In this document: piece after piece, positions 18,801 to 26,815 of the stretch
Layout of the letters: every line of letters begins with the position of its first letter
Position numbering within the stretch: the first letter of the stretch is position 1
Assembly: GCA_030674915.1 (NCBI GenBank)
Contig: JASXSV010000002.1
Span: 124,001 to 188,000 of the forward strand
Source: Candidatus Endonucleibacter bathymodioli
GTDB lineage: Bacteria; Pseudomonadota; Gammaproteobacteria; Pseudomonadales; Endozoicomonadaceae
DNA length: 64,000 bases
Direction: 5' to 3'
Position numbers and translations under genes: made by a program
The notes under the pieces: model-generated
Told to the model about the DNA's origin: nothing
The model's input: the letters and a program-made list of their open reading frames with translations, nothing else
Database searches by the model: none

Positions 18801-21376
18801 ATGAAGATGGCAATGTTAGCGTCACATTAAGTGTAAACGATGTTGATGGCACCGTTGCAAGTACAACGGCAACAGCAGAGCATGGCACCGTCACCGTCAA
18901 TAACGATGGTACTATCTCTTATTCTCCATATGCAGATTATAATGGAGCCGATACGATCACCGTCAAAGCCACCGATGATGATGGCACGATCACAACCTCC
19001 ACGTCTGCTATTACAGTCAATTCAATTAATGATGCGCCTGTGATTGTGACTGAAACAAACCAAGGTTCAGAAACGCAAGTTGTGGCACTTGATCCTATTG
19101 CTAATGATTATGATGTTGATAGTGCGGGTATTTCTTACCATGGCGTTGAAAGTGATGTCATGCTTGAAGGAGTGGTTGTGGGAACGGCAGAAATTAGCTC
19201 TGGAAGTAAGTCTTACGACCTAAGACTTTCGGATCTGAATGAAGTAAGTCAGTCAAATATCCATGCAGGTCTTAAAGTTGATACCAACTATGTTGGAGGT
19301 ACTATCTCCATAGGTGGTACAACTTATGACAAAGGGCTTGTCATGCACGCTGAAACAGGTGGCATTTCTGAAGTGACTTATGAGGTGCCTGATGGTGCAA
19401 CAAACTTTACTTCTATCATTGGGATAGATGATTACACAGCAAGTGGTAGTGTGGTCTTTTCTGTTGTTGTTGATGGTGTCACTGTTTACACATCAGGCAC
19501 TCGCACAGGAAGTGATGCAGGTGTTTCCATCGATATCGATATTAGCGGAGCAAACAGCATCACGTTGCAAGTTGATGATATAGATGGCATTCTCAGTGAT
19601 CATGCTGCATGGGGTAATCCTACATTTGTCGGCATTATGCCAACAACGACTATGCAATTTATACCAAACGAGCATTTGCAAGAGCTTCAAGATGGCGAAG
19701 TAGCAGATTTGACAATCAATTACACCGTCGTTGACACTGAAGGCTTAGTGACGGCAGGAGAAGCACACTTAAATGTTGTGGGTGCTAACGATGCACCAAT
19801 AATAAATGTTATCGATAACACGGTAATACAAGGTGTTAGTCAAACGATTGCGCTTGCGAGTGATATTGATGGTGCCGTTTCACTTAGCTTTGCAACAGCT
19901 CAGCACGGCACTGTAACAATGGATGTTGATGGAAATATCATCTATACGTCAGATGCGGGCTATGCGGGGAATGATTTACTGCAACTTATGGTGGTTGACA
20001 ACGATGGCGTAGAGTTTTCTCAAACCGTCAACCTAACAGTAAGTACACCGCCACCTAACGCAGGTAATTTAATTGATGGTGTGGTTGATGGTATTGTTTA
20101 CACAACTTCATCGGGCTTAGCAGGCATGACAGATGGAAATGGTGGTTTCTTATTTAATGATGGCGATACCATTACTTTCTCTGTTGGCAATATAGAGCTC
20201 GGTAGCATTTCCGCGGAAGAAGCGCTTTCAGGTCAAACATTCTTACAAGATATTGCCGGTGTTGATCGTGGCGATCTAAACGATCATTACCTTGAAAATA
20301 TGGCTACCTTCTTACAATCAATCGACAGTGATGAGGGTGATAACATTGTGATCACCGCTGAGATGCACGCTAAATTAGAAAATGCAGAGATTGATCTTCA
20401 CACCGCGTCTGAAGAAGAGGTAAAAGCCCTCGTTGAAAGCATTGGCGAAGAATTTGTCAGTGAAGAATATGCGATGGAACACGTACAAAAAATGCTAGAG
20501 AAATACACCGATATGCAAAGCGATGATTTTGACAAGCATACCGATGATTCAATTTCAACGGCTACACTCGGCACATCACCAATAGCTGGCGTTAATTACA
20601 TAACAAGCTCTGGCCTTACAGGCATCACAAATGAGTATGGTTTATTTAGTTTTAATGTTGGTGATGAGATTACCTTCAGTAATGCTAAGGGCCAAGAAAT
20701 AGCCTCTATTTCAGCAGCAGATATCGGTAGTGATAAATTCATAACAATGCAAGAGCTATTAACCCATGCGTCAGATCAGCAGAATCAAGGAAATGAAACT
20801 AGTGTCTTGTTTATAGCAAACGAAGATAGAGAAGTTAGTTTTACTGTTGAAGATTTACTTACGGCTAACAACCTTGATTCACAAGCAATTATTGATGATG
20901 TTGATTGTGTTATCGAAGAGCCACTTGTAGAAGAAATGGCTGTTGTAAGTAGCGCTATTACAGGCGCAGAATTTGATAATGCAGATGTATTAAATGGTAG
21001 TGCAGGATCTGATTTATTTAGCATTGATCATGATAACGTTTTGGTATCTGGCGGTGGAGTAGCAGACATTTTTAATTTTAATGCATTAGGATCTTCTGGG
21101 ACTCCAAATAATTTATCTATATCTGACTTTAGTGTCGATGAAGGCGATGTGATATTGTTGGATGATCTGATTGTTAATGAAGACAATAGGCTTGATCAGT
21201 TGTTAGATTTTGCTGCAAGTCCCAGTGAAACAGTCATTAACATTAGAGATATTGCGGGAGGCGATGTAACAAGGACTGTGACATTAGATAATGTCGATCT
21301 TTCAGTTTATGGTAGTACAGACGCTGAAATTATTAATAAATTGTTAGGTGATGGTAGTTTGCAAATAGATTCCTAG
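6875..21376 (+). CDS. Giant type I-secreted adhesin with cadherin/VCBS repeats and lectin-like modules
   Basis: About 4833 residues. The ATG at 6875 follows agagagg; an upstream in-frame ATG at 6857 lacks that site. Domains by approximate residue: 1-75 LapA-like retention module (GSVEIVSQDGSIRIANAGDP); 162-265 cadherin; 373-880 four 127-aa VCBS-type repeats; 998-1145 discoidin/F5-8C-like module; 1248-1425 cadherin-like VDEDG repeats; 1438-1605, 2195-2372 and 3561-3705 LamG/ConA-like folds; 1832-2045 L-type-lectin-like; 2441-2792 four more VDEDG repeats; 2803-2978 and 3188-3345 jelly-roll, carbohydrate-binding-like; 4128-4255 NPCBM-like; 4705-4833 C-terminal type I secretion target domain with one degenerate RTX-like motif (LNGSAGSDLFS). 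Family knowledge suggests export by an ABC/MFP/TolC channel and surface retention for adhesion to host or surface glycans. No transporter genes are in the window. Domain names are from pattern recognition; the lectin assignments are the least certain. Confidence 0.88.
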   Translation: MNSNGNNVIIGHIVTELGSVEIVSQDGSIRIANAGDPVFAGEIVSNSADFPITIMLINGRSILVERQQELLLEEYLLREVDVNEREKSSRIDESVDGFSNNDGHDKEERPEDGVWLASQGVVERNTTPESEDFYQSRYNIYGIERSQFTEEPEYNTPAIPANNPPVIQSQSLIIKENVVSDGSITIGTIKVIDLDEDQSHVYAIAGGNSEGCFAINPATGAITVVGELDYENIESYNLRIKVTDNGIPPLTTFKTITINVADINEAPVANADVATSDENGSLIINVLANDGDVDSGDNTSSFILLSTDIVDVNGNIIIGMGEVSVSNNQVLFASGSDFDYLNGGDVVDLVIRYQMSDRGGLTSENFVSITVTGTNDQPVIDVITKSGAIEEGYSTASLATTGTLTFTELDSGDVVTISEINTSNTLSGGTFADLDASLKSALIDGFSVTSEGWSYSTTADLDFLKEGQTITLTYKVVATDDSGATNAESAEKEVTVTITGTNDQPGIDSITTMGALTEGDGTASLATTGTLTFTELDSGDVVTISEINTSNTLSGGTFADLDASLKSALIDGFSVTSEGWSYSTTADLDFLKEGQTITLTYKVVATDDSGATNAESAEKEVTVTITGTNDQPGIDSITTMGALTEGDGTASLATTGTLTFTELDSGDVVTISEINTSNTLSGGTFADLDASLKSALIDGFSVTSEGWSYSTTADLDFLKEGQTITLTYKVVATDDSGATNAESAEKEVTVTITGTNDQPGIDSITTMGALTEGDGTASLATTGTLTFTELDSGDVVTISEINTSNTLSGGTFADLDASLKSALIDGFSVTSEGWSYSTNADLDFLGKDQTITLTYKVVATDNSETANAESEEKEVTVTITGTNDIPVVLASITTNVDEDNTLILTQASLLANASDIDGDSLTASNVQVNGTDATVVDHGDGTFSVIPAENFNGQLSLTFDVSDGTETASSSIELTVNSVNDGPVAVDDTRSNEGLIGVMGANSDNGVVVSASGEVNNNYSAYKAVDGVNADLSNNINSWAASSSDGSAWYQIDLGEATTLYQYDLKAITNNEIGREPKDWEFQGSNDGITWTLIDSRAEVNNWGSSEIKTFKLDDPETFRYFRFDISANNGDLSFTGFDGFQLYTKEAVPEDDDTLILDVLGNDSDIEGDTLSISEVGDVVNSVGEVMATATIVQVDGRPQISITANDNADSLAQDEVQELTFTYTISDGNGGFDTAIASFNIVGSNDAPTLTVESTKIVDEDGNTAITFNTADIDGAVTTTATAEHGAVIVNDDGTISYEPDADYNGSDTITVTATDNNGAITIKTSSITVNDVNDAPVIALESTKSVDEDGTATVTFVTTDVDGTLTSTATAEYGTTVINDNGTISYTPNANYNGADTVTVTSIDDDGAVTIATSSITVNDINDAPTITVVDAVETQNHSLSLDGDGDMITFNDGLIDPNNFTINITINPSNLNTGEWQGFIGFQDATHRSPSMWVTPDKSGLHFDSYSADKSERVSAEIDNVFENGTATTVTWVKDGNEYRIHINGDPEPIYVVEAPDVLHVNDTYNIGGVDNNFNGSIDDVQIYNSALTPEEVTSVYNGEVTQADSLVFQLDFEGDTPFENLAGTDISYTTVGNPQIVEEGVRNIVEADEDIPTIVATAADVDGTFSLSESSAEFGTLSMDADGNIIYTPNENYYGSDTINIKVVDDDGATTVTKFNLAVNNVNDAPMITEDLTASVNEDNALILTQADLLANASDVEGDNLTALNVQLSGSDATLVNNGDGTYTVTPNENFFGELDLTFAISDGAINIPSSIALTVVSVNDAPIIGVSTKASFSHDAWVTSGAANIVNGEGLLVEDIDTSLGGMLYEASFNSSGGLRTNFDFHIDPEGRASDDVGDGMAVVFMDGSAVDASNFVLGGAGTGLGASGLSSDFLTIGLDAYKHQLVEIRGADDVLIQSIDVESFGGMSHETDSRGLQVEITTDGMLNISMSFDGGTTFETLVSNLDLESVGVVIPETVKLAYTAATGRAVANMSIANVTIESIDTSLAGAIVEDTSYIFVEQDLLANASDIEGDDLSVQNLVLLNPENGTVINNNDGTFTFTPAQDFNGTVQFSYDVSDGQDNTLAPNFSLQVHAVNDAPVISSDVQIVTTEDTPLVISEADLLVNASDAEGDELSITGVSASADTHGTVGLVQHKAIVLDGIDDFIEVSNIVPDLVGKNNITFKATFTTTSSDDAVNENVLFGMADATGDDNVIRIGISNGRVYLCADKGAERQAELVGSGLNDGQPHRLSVTMVDGQSPIVIVDGVTLDTSAFPSYPFEVNAGDLATIGGEYDGVNNITDNFDGSISGISISSGDNTLLNFATVNDNVLEDSSGNGHDGTFMGGTIAISDTNLEVKFTPDENYNGDASFEYTVSDGNGGLATGVATIAVSDINDSATISLESTKLVDEDGNVSITFSSADVDGTVVSTIATAVHGTVTVNNDGTISYAPDADFNGADTITVAVTDDDGAVTIATSSITVNGINDAPTLTLESTKTIDEDGTATVTFSAADVDGTLTTIAIAGHGTVTVNNDGTISYTPDVDFNGTDTITVTVTDDDGSAVIQTSVITINDVNDAPLIALESTKSVDEDGATTVTFTQTDRDGTIVSTTATAGHGTVVINDNGTISYTPDANYNGTDTITVTSTDDDNAVIVETSAITVNDINDAPTLTVESTKKVDEDGSTTITFASADIDGTVITTATAEHGTVTVNNDGTISYSPDANYSGADTIKVTATDDDDSSVVATSSITVDAVVDAPVVEFDQNLAFATDNFEAGANGWNSSTGASGIFGTGDMLGPIGSETISKDYAIPEGLDDVVINFTVHEINTWDNESFTVLINGEEYTSVLLAHAESEEKDVGTVVLVDSSGSVVGKVVHGSDGIVSGLGQRGNQEWSQSHEFTINVPIPDGYDTLTLGFKANLDSPVGDESWGLDNVILAASPTAFDILAAEDDANVDLNLSTILVDADGSEILQDVIISNVPDAITLSHGINNGDGTWTVSSDDISSLSITPDANFNGLVELNVTATSVEQSNAGSASTTETIRVYFSPINDVPTITAPVDASCDEDNTITLTQEDLLANAVDVDGDTLTALNVQGDNVTVVDNGDGTFSVTPNENLSGDFSLSFDVSDGMDTVSSTIELHVTAVADAPTLTVLSNTSETLVTFTDSNITGIGGSAKLAGWETDNPDGQMEANDDGVYGVEDGRGMVVELERDAGDASNIYQNVDVQAGDTVRLTFDLTARAGAAGDDSAVDVMFEGQVVETIVPDVDWKSYTYTFTATTDSPRVELAATSQDGYGAVLDVINVSELITDIFEDTAVAVKIDASLTDTDGSESLQSIQIVDLTEGVVLSDGVNSVTVGDEQTSVDILGWDTNNITILLPANFNGEYVVKVEVISVEANGSTSVSTAEQSFSITPVNDEPVISGPTIASVDEDNTIILTQTDLLANAIDVDGDTLVASNVQVDGTDAVVIANVDGTFSVTPNQDFNGKLDLTFDVSDGTTTVASTVDLTVNSVNDGPVALDDDGSVVGNLVLGGADELVINSGLSNTNGKSVVSLWVKTGYTYGSIFNMNAASGGHDRSITINGDGNLSMYTWESGTNFETVSTTGVNVADGEWHHVVYSLNGTSSQLYVDGNLAATGNLGASGFNWSDQMVLGREDFAGSIKDLKTFEGSGATSDEVQSLMAGDTPASLADNLLIEMDFSSDAPYEASGRTTTLVGSPDTVDEQIDITVQDIDVASFDVLANDSDLEGDTLSISSASDATDAAGNVLGAVTIVMVDGKEQVQFTPNAETKALDIGETLDARFTYIISDGNGGTDTATVIFKIIGGNEGPIISEGISANVDEDASITLTQADLLANATDADGDTLVASNVQIKGNDAEVVDNGDGTFTVTPNEDFNGDVNLTFDVSDGLETVSSTIDLTVNSVNDTPVITLESEKTVDEDGNVSVTLSVNDVDGTVASTTATAEHGTVTVNNDGTISYSPYADYNGADTITVKATDDDGTITTSTSAITVNSINDAPVIVTETNQGSETQVVALDPIANDYDVDSAGISYHGVESDVMLEGVVVGTAEISSGSKSYDLRLSDLNEVSQSNIHAGLKVDTNYVGGTISIGGTTYDKGLVMHAETGGISEVTYEVPDGATNFTSIIGIDDYTASGSVVFSVVVDGVTVYTSGTRTGSDAGVSIDIDISGANSITLQVDDIDGILSDHAAWGNPTFVGIMPTTTMQFIPNEHLQELQDGEVADLTINYTVVDTEGLVTAGEAHLNVVGANDAPIINVIDNTVIQGVSQTIALASDIDGAVSLSFATAQHGTVTMDVDGNIIYTSDAGYAGNDLLQLMVVDNDGVEFSQTVNLTVSTPPPNAGNLIDGVVDGIVYTTSSGLAGMTDGNGGFLFNDGDTITFSVGNIELGSISAEEALSGQTFLQDIAGVDRGDLNDHYLENMATFLQSIDSDEGDNIVITAEMHAKLENAEIDLHTASEEEVKALVESIGEEFVSEEYAMEHVQKMLEKYTDMQSDDFDKHTDDSISTATLGTSPIAGVNYITSSGLTGITNEYGLFSFNVGDEITFSNAKGQEIASISAADIGSDKFITMQELLTHASDQQNQGNETSVLFIANEDREVSFTVEDLLTANNLDSQAIIDDVDCVIEEPLVEEMAVVSSAITGAEFDNADVLNGSAGSDLFSIDHDNVLVSGGGVADIFNFNALGSSGTPNNLSISDFSVDEGDVILLDDLIVNEDNRLDQLLDFAASPSETVINIRDIAGGDVTRTVTLDNVDLSVYGSTDAEIINKLLGDGSLQIDS
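7991..9514 (+). repeat. Four tandem 381-bp repeats inside the adhesin gene
   Basis: The period is exactly 381 bp (127 codons), with units starting at 7991, 8372, 8753 and 9134. Units 2 and 3 appear identical at the DNA level. Unit 1 differs mainly in its first 60 bp and unit 4 in its last 150 bp (LGKDQTITL replaces LKEGQTITL). A further near-identical unit is in the second adhesin copy at about 23073-23453. This points to recent amplification or gene conversion. Confidence 0.95.
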
Positions 21377-21573
21377 ATTCCTGTATTCCACCAGGTTTTA
21401 GAAGTTTAATCCTATTGATGAAGTTGCTGATTCGGCCGACACTCTTATATATACTTTCATTTAAAAACAAAAATATATAGATACTGATACATGGATAATC
21501 TGTTAACAGCCTTGCATCCTTAAGGTAAATTGCACATAAGAATAAAGATGTTTCTTTATAGAGAGAGCGCTCT

Positions 21574-24500
21574 ATGAACTCAAATGGTAATAATGTGATA
21601 ATTGGTCATATCGTTACAGAATCGGGACCGGTTGAGATTGTCCGTCAAGATGGCTCAATGAGAATAGCTAATGCTGGGGATCCAGTTTTTGCTGGTGAAA
21701 TTGTTTCAAACAGTGCTGATTTTCCGATAACGATCATTCTTATTAATGGTCGGTCTATCCTTGTTGAGCGACAACAAGAACTTTTAATGGAAGAGTATAT
21801 TCTAAGGGAAGTGGATGTCAATGAGCGAGAAGAGAGTAGTAGGATTGATGAGTCGGTGGATGGTTTCTCAAATAATGACTCGCATGATAAGGGGAAAAGG
21901 CCAGAAGGTGGCGTATGGCTGGCAAAGCAGGGTGTCGTTGATAGAAGTACTACGCCTGAGAGTAAAGGTTTTTATAAAGGTGAATATAATATAGATGGTA
22001 TTGAGAGGAAACAGTTCACTGAAGAACCAGAATATAATACCCCAGCCTTACCTCTTAATAACCATCCTGTTATTCAAAGTCAAAGTTTCACTATCAAAGA
22101 GCATGTGGCGAGTGATGGGTCGCACACTTTAGGGTCTATTAAGGTAGTCGATCTAGACGAAGGTCAGTCACATGTTTATGCTATAGCTGAAGGTAATAGC
22201 GAAGGATGTTTTGCTATTAATCCTGCAACGGGTGATATCACTGTGGTGGGGGAGTTGGATTACGAAAATATAGAAAGTTATAACTTAAGGATTAAAGTAA
22301 CAGACAATGGCATTCCTCCTTTAACTACGTTTAAAACAATAACTATAAATGTTGCAGACATTAATGAAGCTCCTGTTGCTAATGCTGATGTCGTTACGAG
22401 TGATGGAAATGGTTCATTAATAATAAATGTTTTGGCTAATGATGGGGATGTTGACTCAGGTGACAATACTTCTTCTTTTATTCTGTTATCTACTGATATT
22501 GTTGATGTTAATGGCAATATTATTATTGGTATGGGAGAGGTGAGTGTTAGTAATAACCAAGTGTTATTTGCTCTTGGCTCGGATTTTGATTACCTCAGCA
22601 ATGGAGAAGAGATAGATTTATTAGTTCGTTACCAGATGTCTGATAGTGGGGGGCTAACATCTGAGAATTTTGTATCTATTACTGTCACGGGCACCAACGA
22701 CCAGCCAGTAATTGACTTGATTACCAAATCCGGAGCTCTTGATGAGAATAATAGCACCGTCAGTATCAGTGGTACTATTGACTTCACAGAGCAGGATAGC
22801 GGAGACGTTGTTACGATCAGTGAAGTTAATACCGATACTGTCTTGAGTGACGGAATATTTGAGGACCTAGATGCCAGCCTTAAAGCCTCCCTTATTGAAG
22901 GATTTTCTGTAACCAGTGGAGGGTGGAGCTATAGCACAACGGCGGACCTTGATTTTTTAAGAGAAGGTCAGACTATCACTCTGAAGTATAAGATTGTGGC
23001 TACTGATGACTCTGGAGCTGCCAATGCAGAGTCGGCTGAAAAAGAAGTAATAATTACCCTTACTGGCACCAATGATCAGCCGGGAATTGATTCTATTACT
23101 ACCATGGGAGCTCTTACTGAGGGTGATGGCACAGCTAGTCTTGCGACCACCGGCACACTTACTTTCACAGAATTGGATAGTGGAGACGTTGTTACAATTA
23201 GTGAAATTAATACCAGCAATACTTTGAGTGGTGGAACCTTTGCAGACCTAGATGCCAGCCTTAAAAGCGCCCTTATTGACGGCTTCTCTGTAACCAGTGA
23301 AGGCTGGATCTACAGCACGAATGCAGACCTTGATTTTTTGGGGAAAGATCAGACCATCACTCTGACATATAAGGTTGCGGCTACTGATAACTCTGAAGCT
23401 GCCAATGCCGAGTCGGTGGAAAAAGAGGTAACAGTTACCATTACAGGTACCAATGACCAGCCGCGGGTAGAAGGATTAAGTATTGCCGCTACTGAAGGTG
23501 GAAGTGCCGTGACAGGTAGTTTGAAGGTCAGTGATTTTGATAACATTGATACCCACACTTTCCGTGATGTAGACGAGCCGTCGGAAGGGGTAGTGGCAAT
23601 AGATAACATGACAAACACCTTAAGTTTTAATCGAGGGACGGACTTTGAAAATTTGGAGGAAGGAGAAACCAGTATAGAAAACTTTACTTCTATGGAGGAG
23701 GATAGCTCTGGTGCTGACAATAACGGTAGTGGTAAGAAAACTGTTACGGTTACGGTTACGGTCACGGAGACCGGAACTAAGGATCAGCCGGTTGCGGTGG
23801 TGGATGTTGGTGAAACTGACAGCAGCGCTGTAGTAATTGTTGATGTGTTTGAAAATGATAGTGATCTGGATGGCAGTGATATATTAACAGTGAGTGATGC
23901 ATCTATCACGAACATGATTAATGATATGGATAGTGCGGCTGTTGAGGAGAGTGTCACTCCAACTACTGTTAGCTTTAATGGAGGTAATGTTACCTTCAAT
24001 CCAGGAGCGGATTTTGGTTATCTGGCAGACGGAGACACTGCAGCCGTCAAAATTGAGGATACCTTCACTGATAGCGATGCAAATGATGCAAATGATGCAA
24101 ATGATGCAAATGATAATAATGCAGCGTTAACTGAAACCAGTACCTTGACTATTACTGACACAGGTGCCAACGATGCACCAATTATGACAGAGGATATAGG
24201 TATTATTGAAGGAAATACGGCGATTACTGTAGATGTTGTGGAAAATGACTTTGATTTGGACGCAGAGGATAAGTTAAGAGTTGTAGATGCCGTAATTGAG
24301 AGCGGTGGAGGTCAGGTAACTGCTGGTACTGCAACGGTTGGCCTCAATGGTAGCGATGAGAGCTTTAACCCCAGTACGGATTTTGACTATTTAGCCAATT
24401 GTGAGAGCGCTAAGGTGGTGGTTAAGCATACGGTTTCGGATGATCACGATGAGGCGGTAACCGAAGACGTTAACTTATCTATTATGATCAATGGTACTAA

Positions 24501-25260
24501 CGATCAACCAGTGGAGGTAGTGGATAATAGCTCGACTACAGAAAATAGCAGTATCACAGTAGACGTTATAGAGAATGATAGTGATATTGACGCTACGGAT
24601 TTGTTATCGGTAACAGCTGCAACCATAAGTAGCGGGAAGAATAGCACTGGGAACGTGTTGGTTCTCACATCCTCAGAGGTTAGTTTTAATGGTATGGATG
24701 TCACGTTTTATCCTGGATCAGATTTTGATTATCTGGCGGTTAATGAGACTGCTGAGGTAGTCATTGCTTATACGGTTGGCGATTATGACGATCCATCGTT
24801 AACAGCGGATGCAACTTTAAAAATCACGGTGACAGGCACCAGCGATAAGCCGGATCTTGGAGATATTACCGTCATCGGTGTTCTGACCGAGCTTAGTAAC
24901 ACTGATGCTCTTAGTGCGACTAGAGATACTAGTTTCACGGATTGATATAGTCGATACTGTTACGATAAGTAAAGAGATAATCAATATCACCTGGAGTGAC
25001 GGAACGCTTGAGGAGAGCTTTACACCCTTGCTAGCGGCTTATCTGCAACCAATGGAGACTGGAGCTACAGCATGGATGAAGACCTTTACTTTTTAAGAGA
25101 AGGCCAGGCCATCACTCTGAAATATAAGATTGTGGCTACGGATGATTCTGGAGCTGTCAATGAACAGGCTGTTGAAAAAGAGGTAACAGTTACCATTACG
25201 GGCACCAATAATCAACCGGTAATGACTTCTGTTACTACCACGGGAGCTATTAGAATGTAA
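21574..25260 (+). pseudogene. Second copy of the giant adhesin gene, frameshifted and truncated
   Basis: The first 1123 codons (21574-24945) are open and begin with the same retention module, cadherin domain and VCBS repeats as the upstream gene; the first 180 residues are almost identical. ATG 21574 follows gagagagcgc. After position 23460 it diverges into other cadherin-5-like repeats (ENDSDLDGSD type) with an NDA tetra-repeat (9-bp unit) at about 24077-24112. The frame breaks near 24945, resumes as IDIVDTVTISKEIINITWSDG, breaks again near 25035, and ends at TAA 25258-25260 in the middle of a new repeat. The C-terminal secretion signal is missing, so the product could not be exported like its sister. 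Translation of the first 1123 residues remains possible. Confidence 0.8.
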
Positions 25261-25333
25261 CTAGGACTATTCTAGCATAATATAAAAGTGCGTGTTGTTC
25301 ATTGGTTTATGAGTTTAAAGATATTTCTTGTTG

Positions 25334-25360
25334 TATTGGCAGTATAATATTCTGCCAATA
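25334..25360. other. 9-bp stem hairpin after the adhesin pseudogene
   Basis: The tattggcag and ctgccaata arms pair around a 9-base AT-rich loop. No T-run follows, so it is not a clear intrinsic terminator. The rest of 25261-25400 shows no gene. Confidence 0.35.
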
Positions 25361-25400
25361 TGTCATCAAGAAATAAACGACGAGGACAATGTATTGTCTA

Positions 25401-25654
25401 ATGGAAACAATATTTCAAAAACATCTCCTTGCTGACCTATAGCAGAAGCAAGACATAAATATATCAGAGAAAGGTGCGGCTTCTGAAAATCCAGAAAAGA
25501 TAAACTGGAAAGGTGGAAGTGTTAAGTATCAGACTAGTACTACAAAAAAAATTCAAATGACCATAGAAAGCTATATAACAGAGGGTAATGTATCAGACGC
25601 TCAATTGTTTGATAAAATATGTACATTATGTAACATAAGAAGTAGATTGAAAAA
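25401..25654 (+). pseudogene. 5' part of an unknown gene, cut by an IS island
   Basis: A frame starts at the ATG at 25401 (METIFQKHLLADL), has an in-frame TAG at about 25440, and continues as QKQDINISEKGAASENPEK up to CNIRSRLKN, where an IS30-type end begins. The unknown frame at 27760-28497, beyond the IS island and on the same strand, could be its other part. That link is inference from position only. No family is recognised. Confidence 0.35.
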
Positions 25655-25840
25655 TGCGGATTCAAATCTGAAGTGCATCACAGTCTAAGCTGCTAGCGCA
25701 GCTCTATGCTCTTCCATTAGTTGGTCAGGAGTTTTGAAACCAAGATGTTTTCTTGGACGAGAATTAAGCCGCTTTACAGCTCTCTCCACCTCTATCTGTG
25801 TAACTTTTTTAAAGTCTGCATTCTTTGGAAAATATTGTCG
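25655..25840 (-). mobile_element. Fragment of the IS30-B element (one end only)
   Basis: This 186-bp piece matches the left end of the full element at 59241-60341 with only a few mismatches: gcggattcaaatctgaagtgc, then the transposase 3' end. The match stops abruptly at 25840 (aatattgtcg), where IS5-type sequence begins. The rest of the element is missing, so a deletion or recombination joined two elements here. Confidence 0.8.
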
Positions 25841-26750
25841 GCTGGGTTAATACTTGAACTGCATTTTTCACTAAGCCTTTGTAGCTGGCTTTCTTGTATC
25901 CGAACTGACATTTTATCACTCTAAAGCAATGTTCTACTCTGGCACGAATATGTGAGTTTTTACGGTTTTGTTTCTTTTGTGATGAACTCATATTTTTCTT
26001 TGGTTTACGTTTATCATTAACCTTCCAGCTCATGCCAAGGCTGCGTACTCCTCGTTTGTAAGTGTCACTAGTATAACCCGCATCGGCGAATACTACTTTG
26101 TCATCTTTGCGCAGTAACTTGGGTAATTCGTTAACATCAGCTTCATTCGCCGGTGTGACGGTTGCGCTGTGTATGGCGTTGCTATTGATATCTGTTCCTA
26201 TGTGTATTTTAAAACCAAAATAATATTGGTTGTTTTTACGGGTGGAACGCATATCAGGGTCACGTTTTTTGTCTTTGTTTTTAGTAGAGCTAGGAGCTTG
26301 GATAATGGTCGCATCTACCATGCTGCCTTGAGATACCTTGATGCCTTTTTCAACAAGATATTGATTGATATCCGCAAAGATGGTTGCACTAAGTTGGTGC
26401 TTTTCAATTAGTCTTCTGAAATTAAGTATGGTGGTTTCATCAGGTATGGCATCTAATAAATCAAGTTGCGCAAACTGACGCATTCAGTCCATATCGTATA
26501 AGGCATGCTCTGCTGCAGAATCTGATAATGAGTACCATTGCTGTAAGAAATAAATCCGCAACATACTTTCCATTGGCATTGGCATTGGCATTGGTGGGCG
26601 ACCTTTGCCTTTCTTGGGATAGTAAGGCTCTATAATATTGAGCAGGCGTACCCATGGTACGCTTTTTTCCATTTCATTTAGAAAGAGATCACGGTTAGTG
26701 ATAACTTTTTTATGGGTGTATTCTGCGGATGCGAAAGTGATTTGTTTCAT
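25809..26750 (-). pseudogene. IS5-group transposase (IS5-B), split by an in-frame stop and fused at its 3' end
   Basis: The N-terminal piece (26750-26484, 88 residues, MKQITFASAEYTHKK start) ends at a TGA. The next codon continues in the same frame as MRQFAQLDLLDAIPDETTI, exactly as in E. coli IS5 transposase, so a single nonsense codon splits it. The DDE region is recognisable: [30 protein letters not shown], and RARVEHCFRVIKCQFGYKKA. The last 13 or so residues come from the adjoining IS30-B fragment, so the native C-terminus is lost. A fourfold ggcatt-type repeat gives MPMPMPMPM near residue 55. The outer end attcc lies at 26811-26815, followed by ctaa, a YTAR-type IS5 target. Confidence 0.85.
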
Positions 26751-26815
26751 ACGACAATACTGCTTGTTTGTGTGGCTGTATTATCTCACATTTATGAGAC
26801 TTGTTCAGCGATTCC

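Noticed and set aside
10546..18900. Several antisense frames of 65-170 codons under the adhesin gene
   Set aside because: They are mirror frames caused by the repetitive codon pattern of the cadherin-like repeats.
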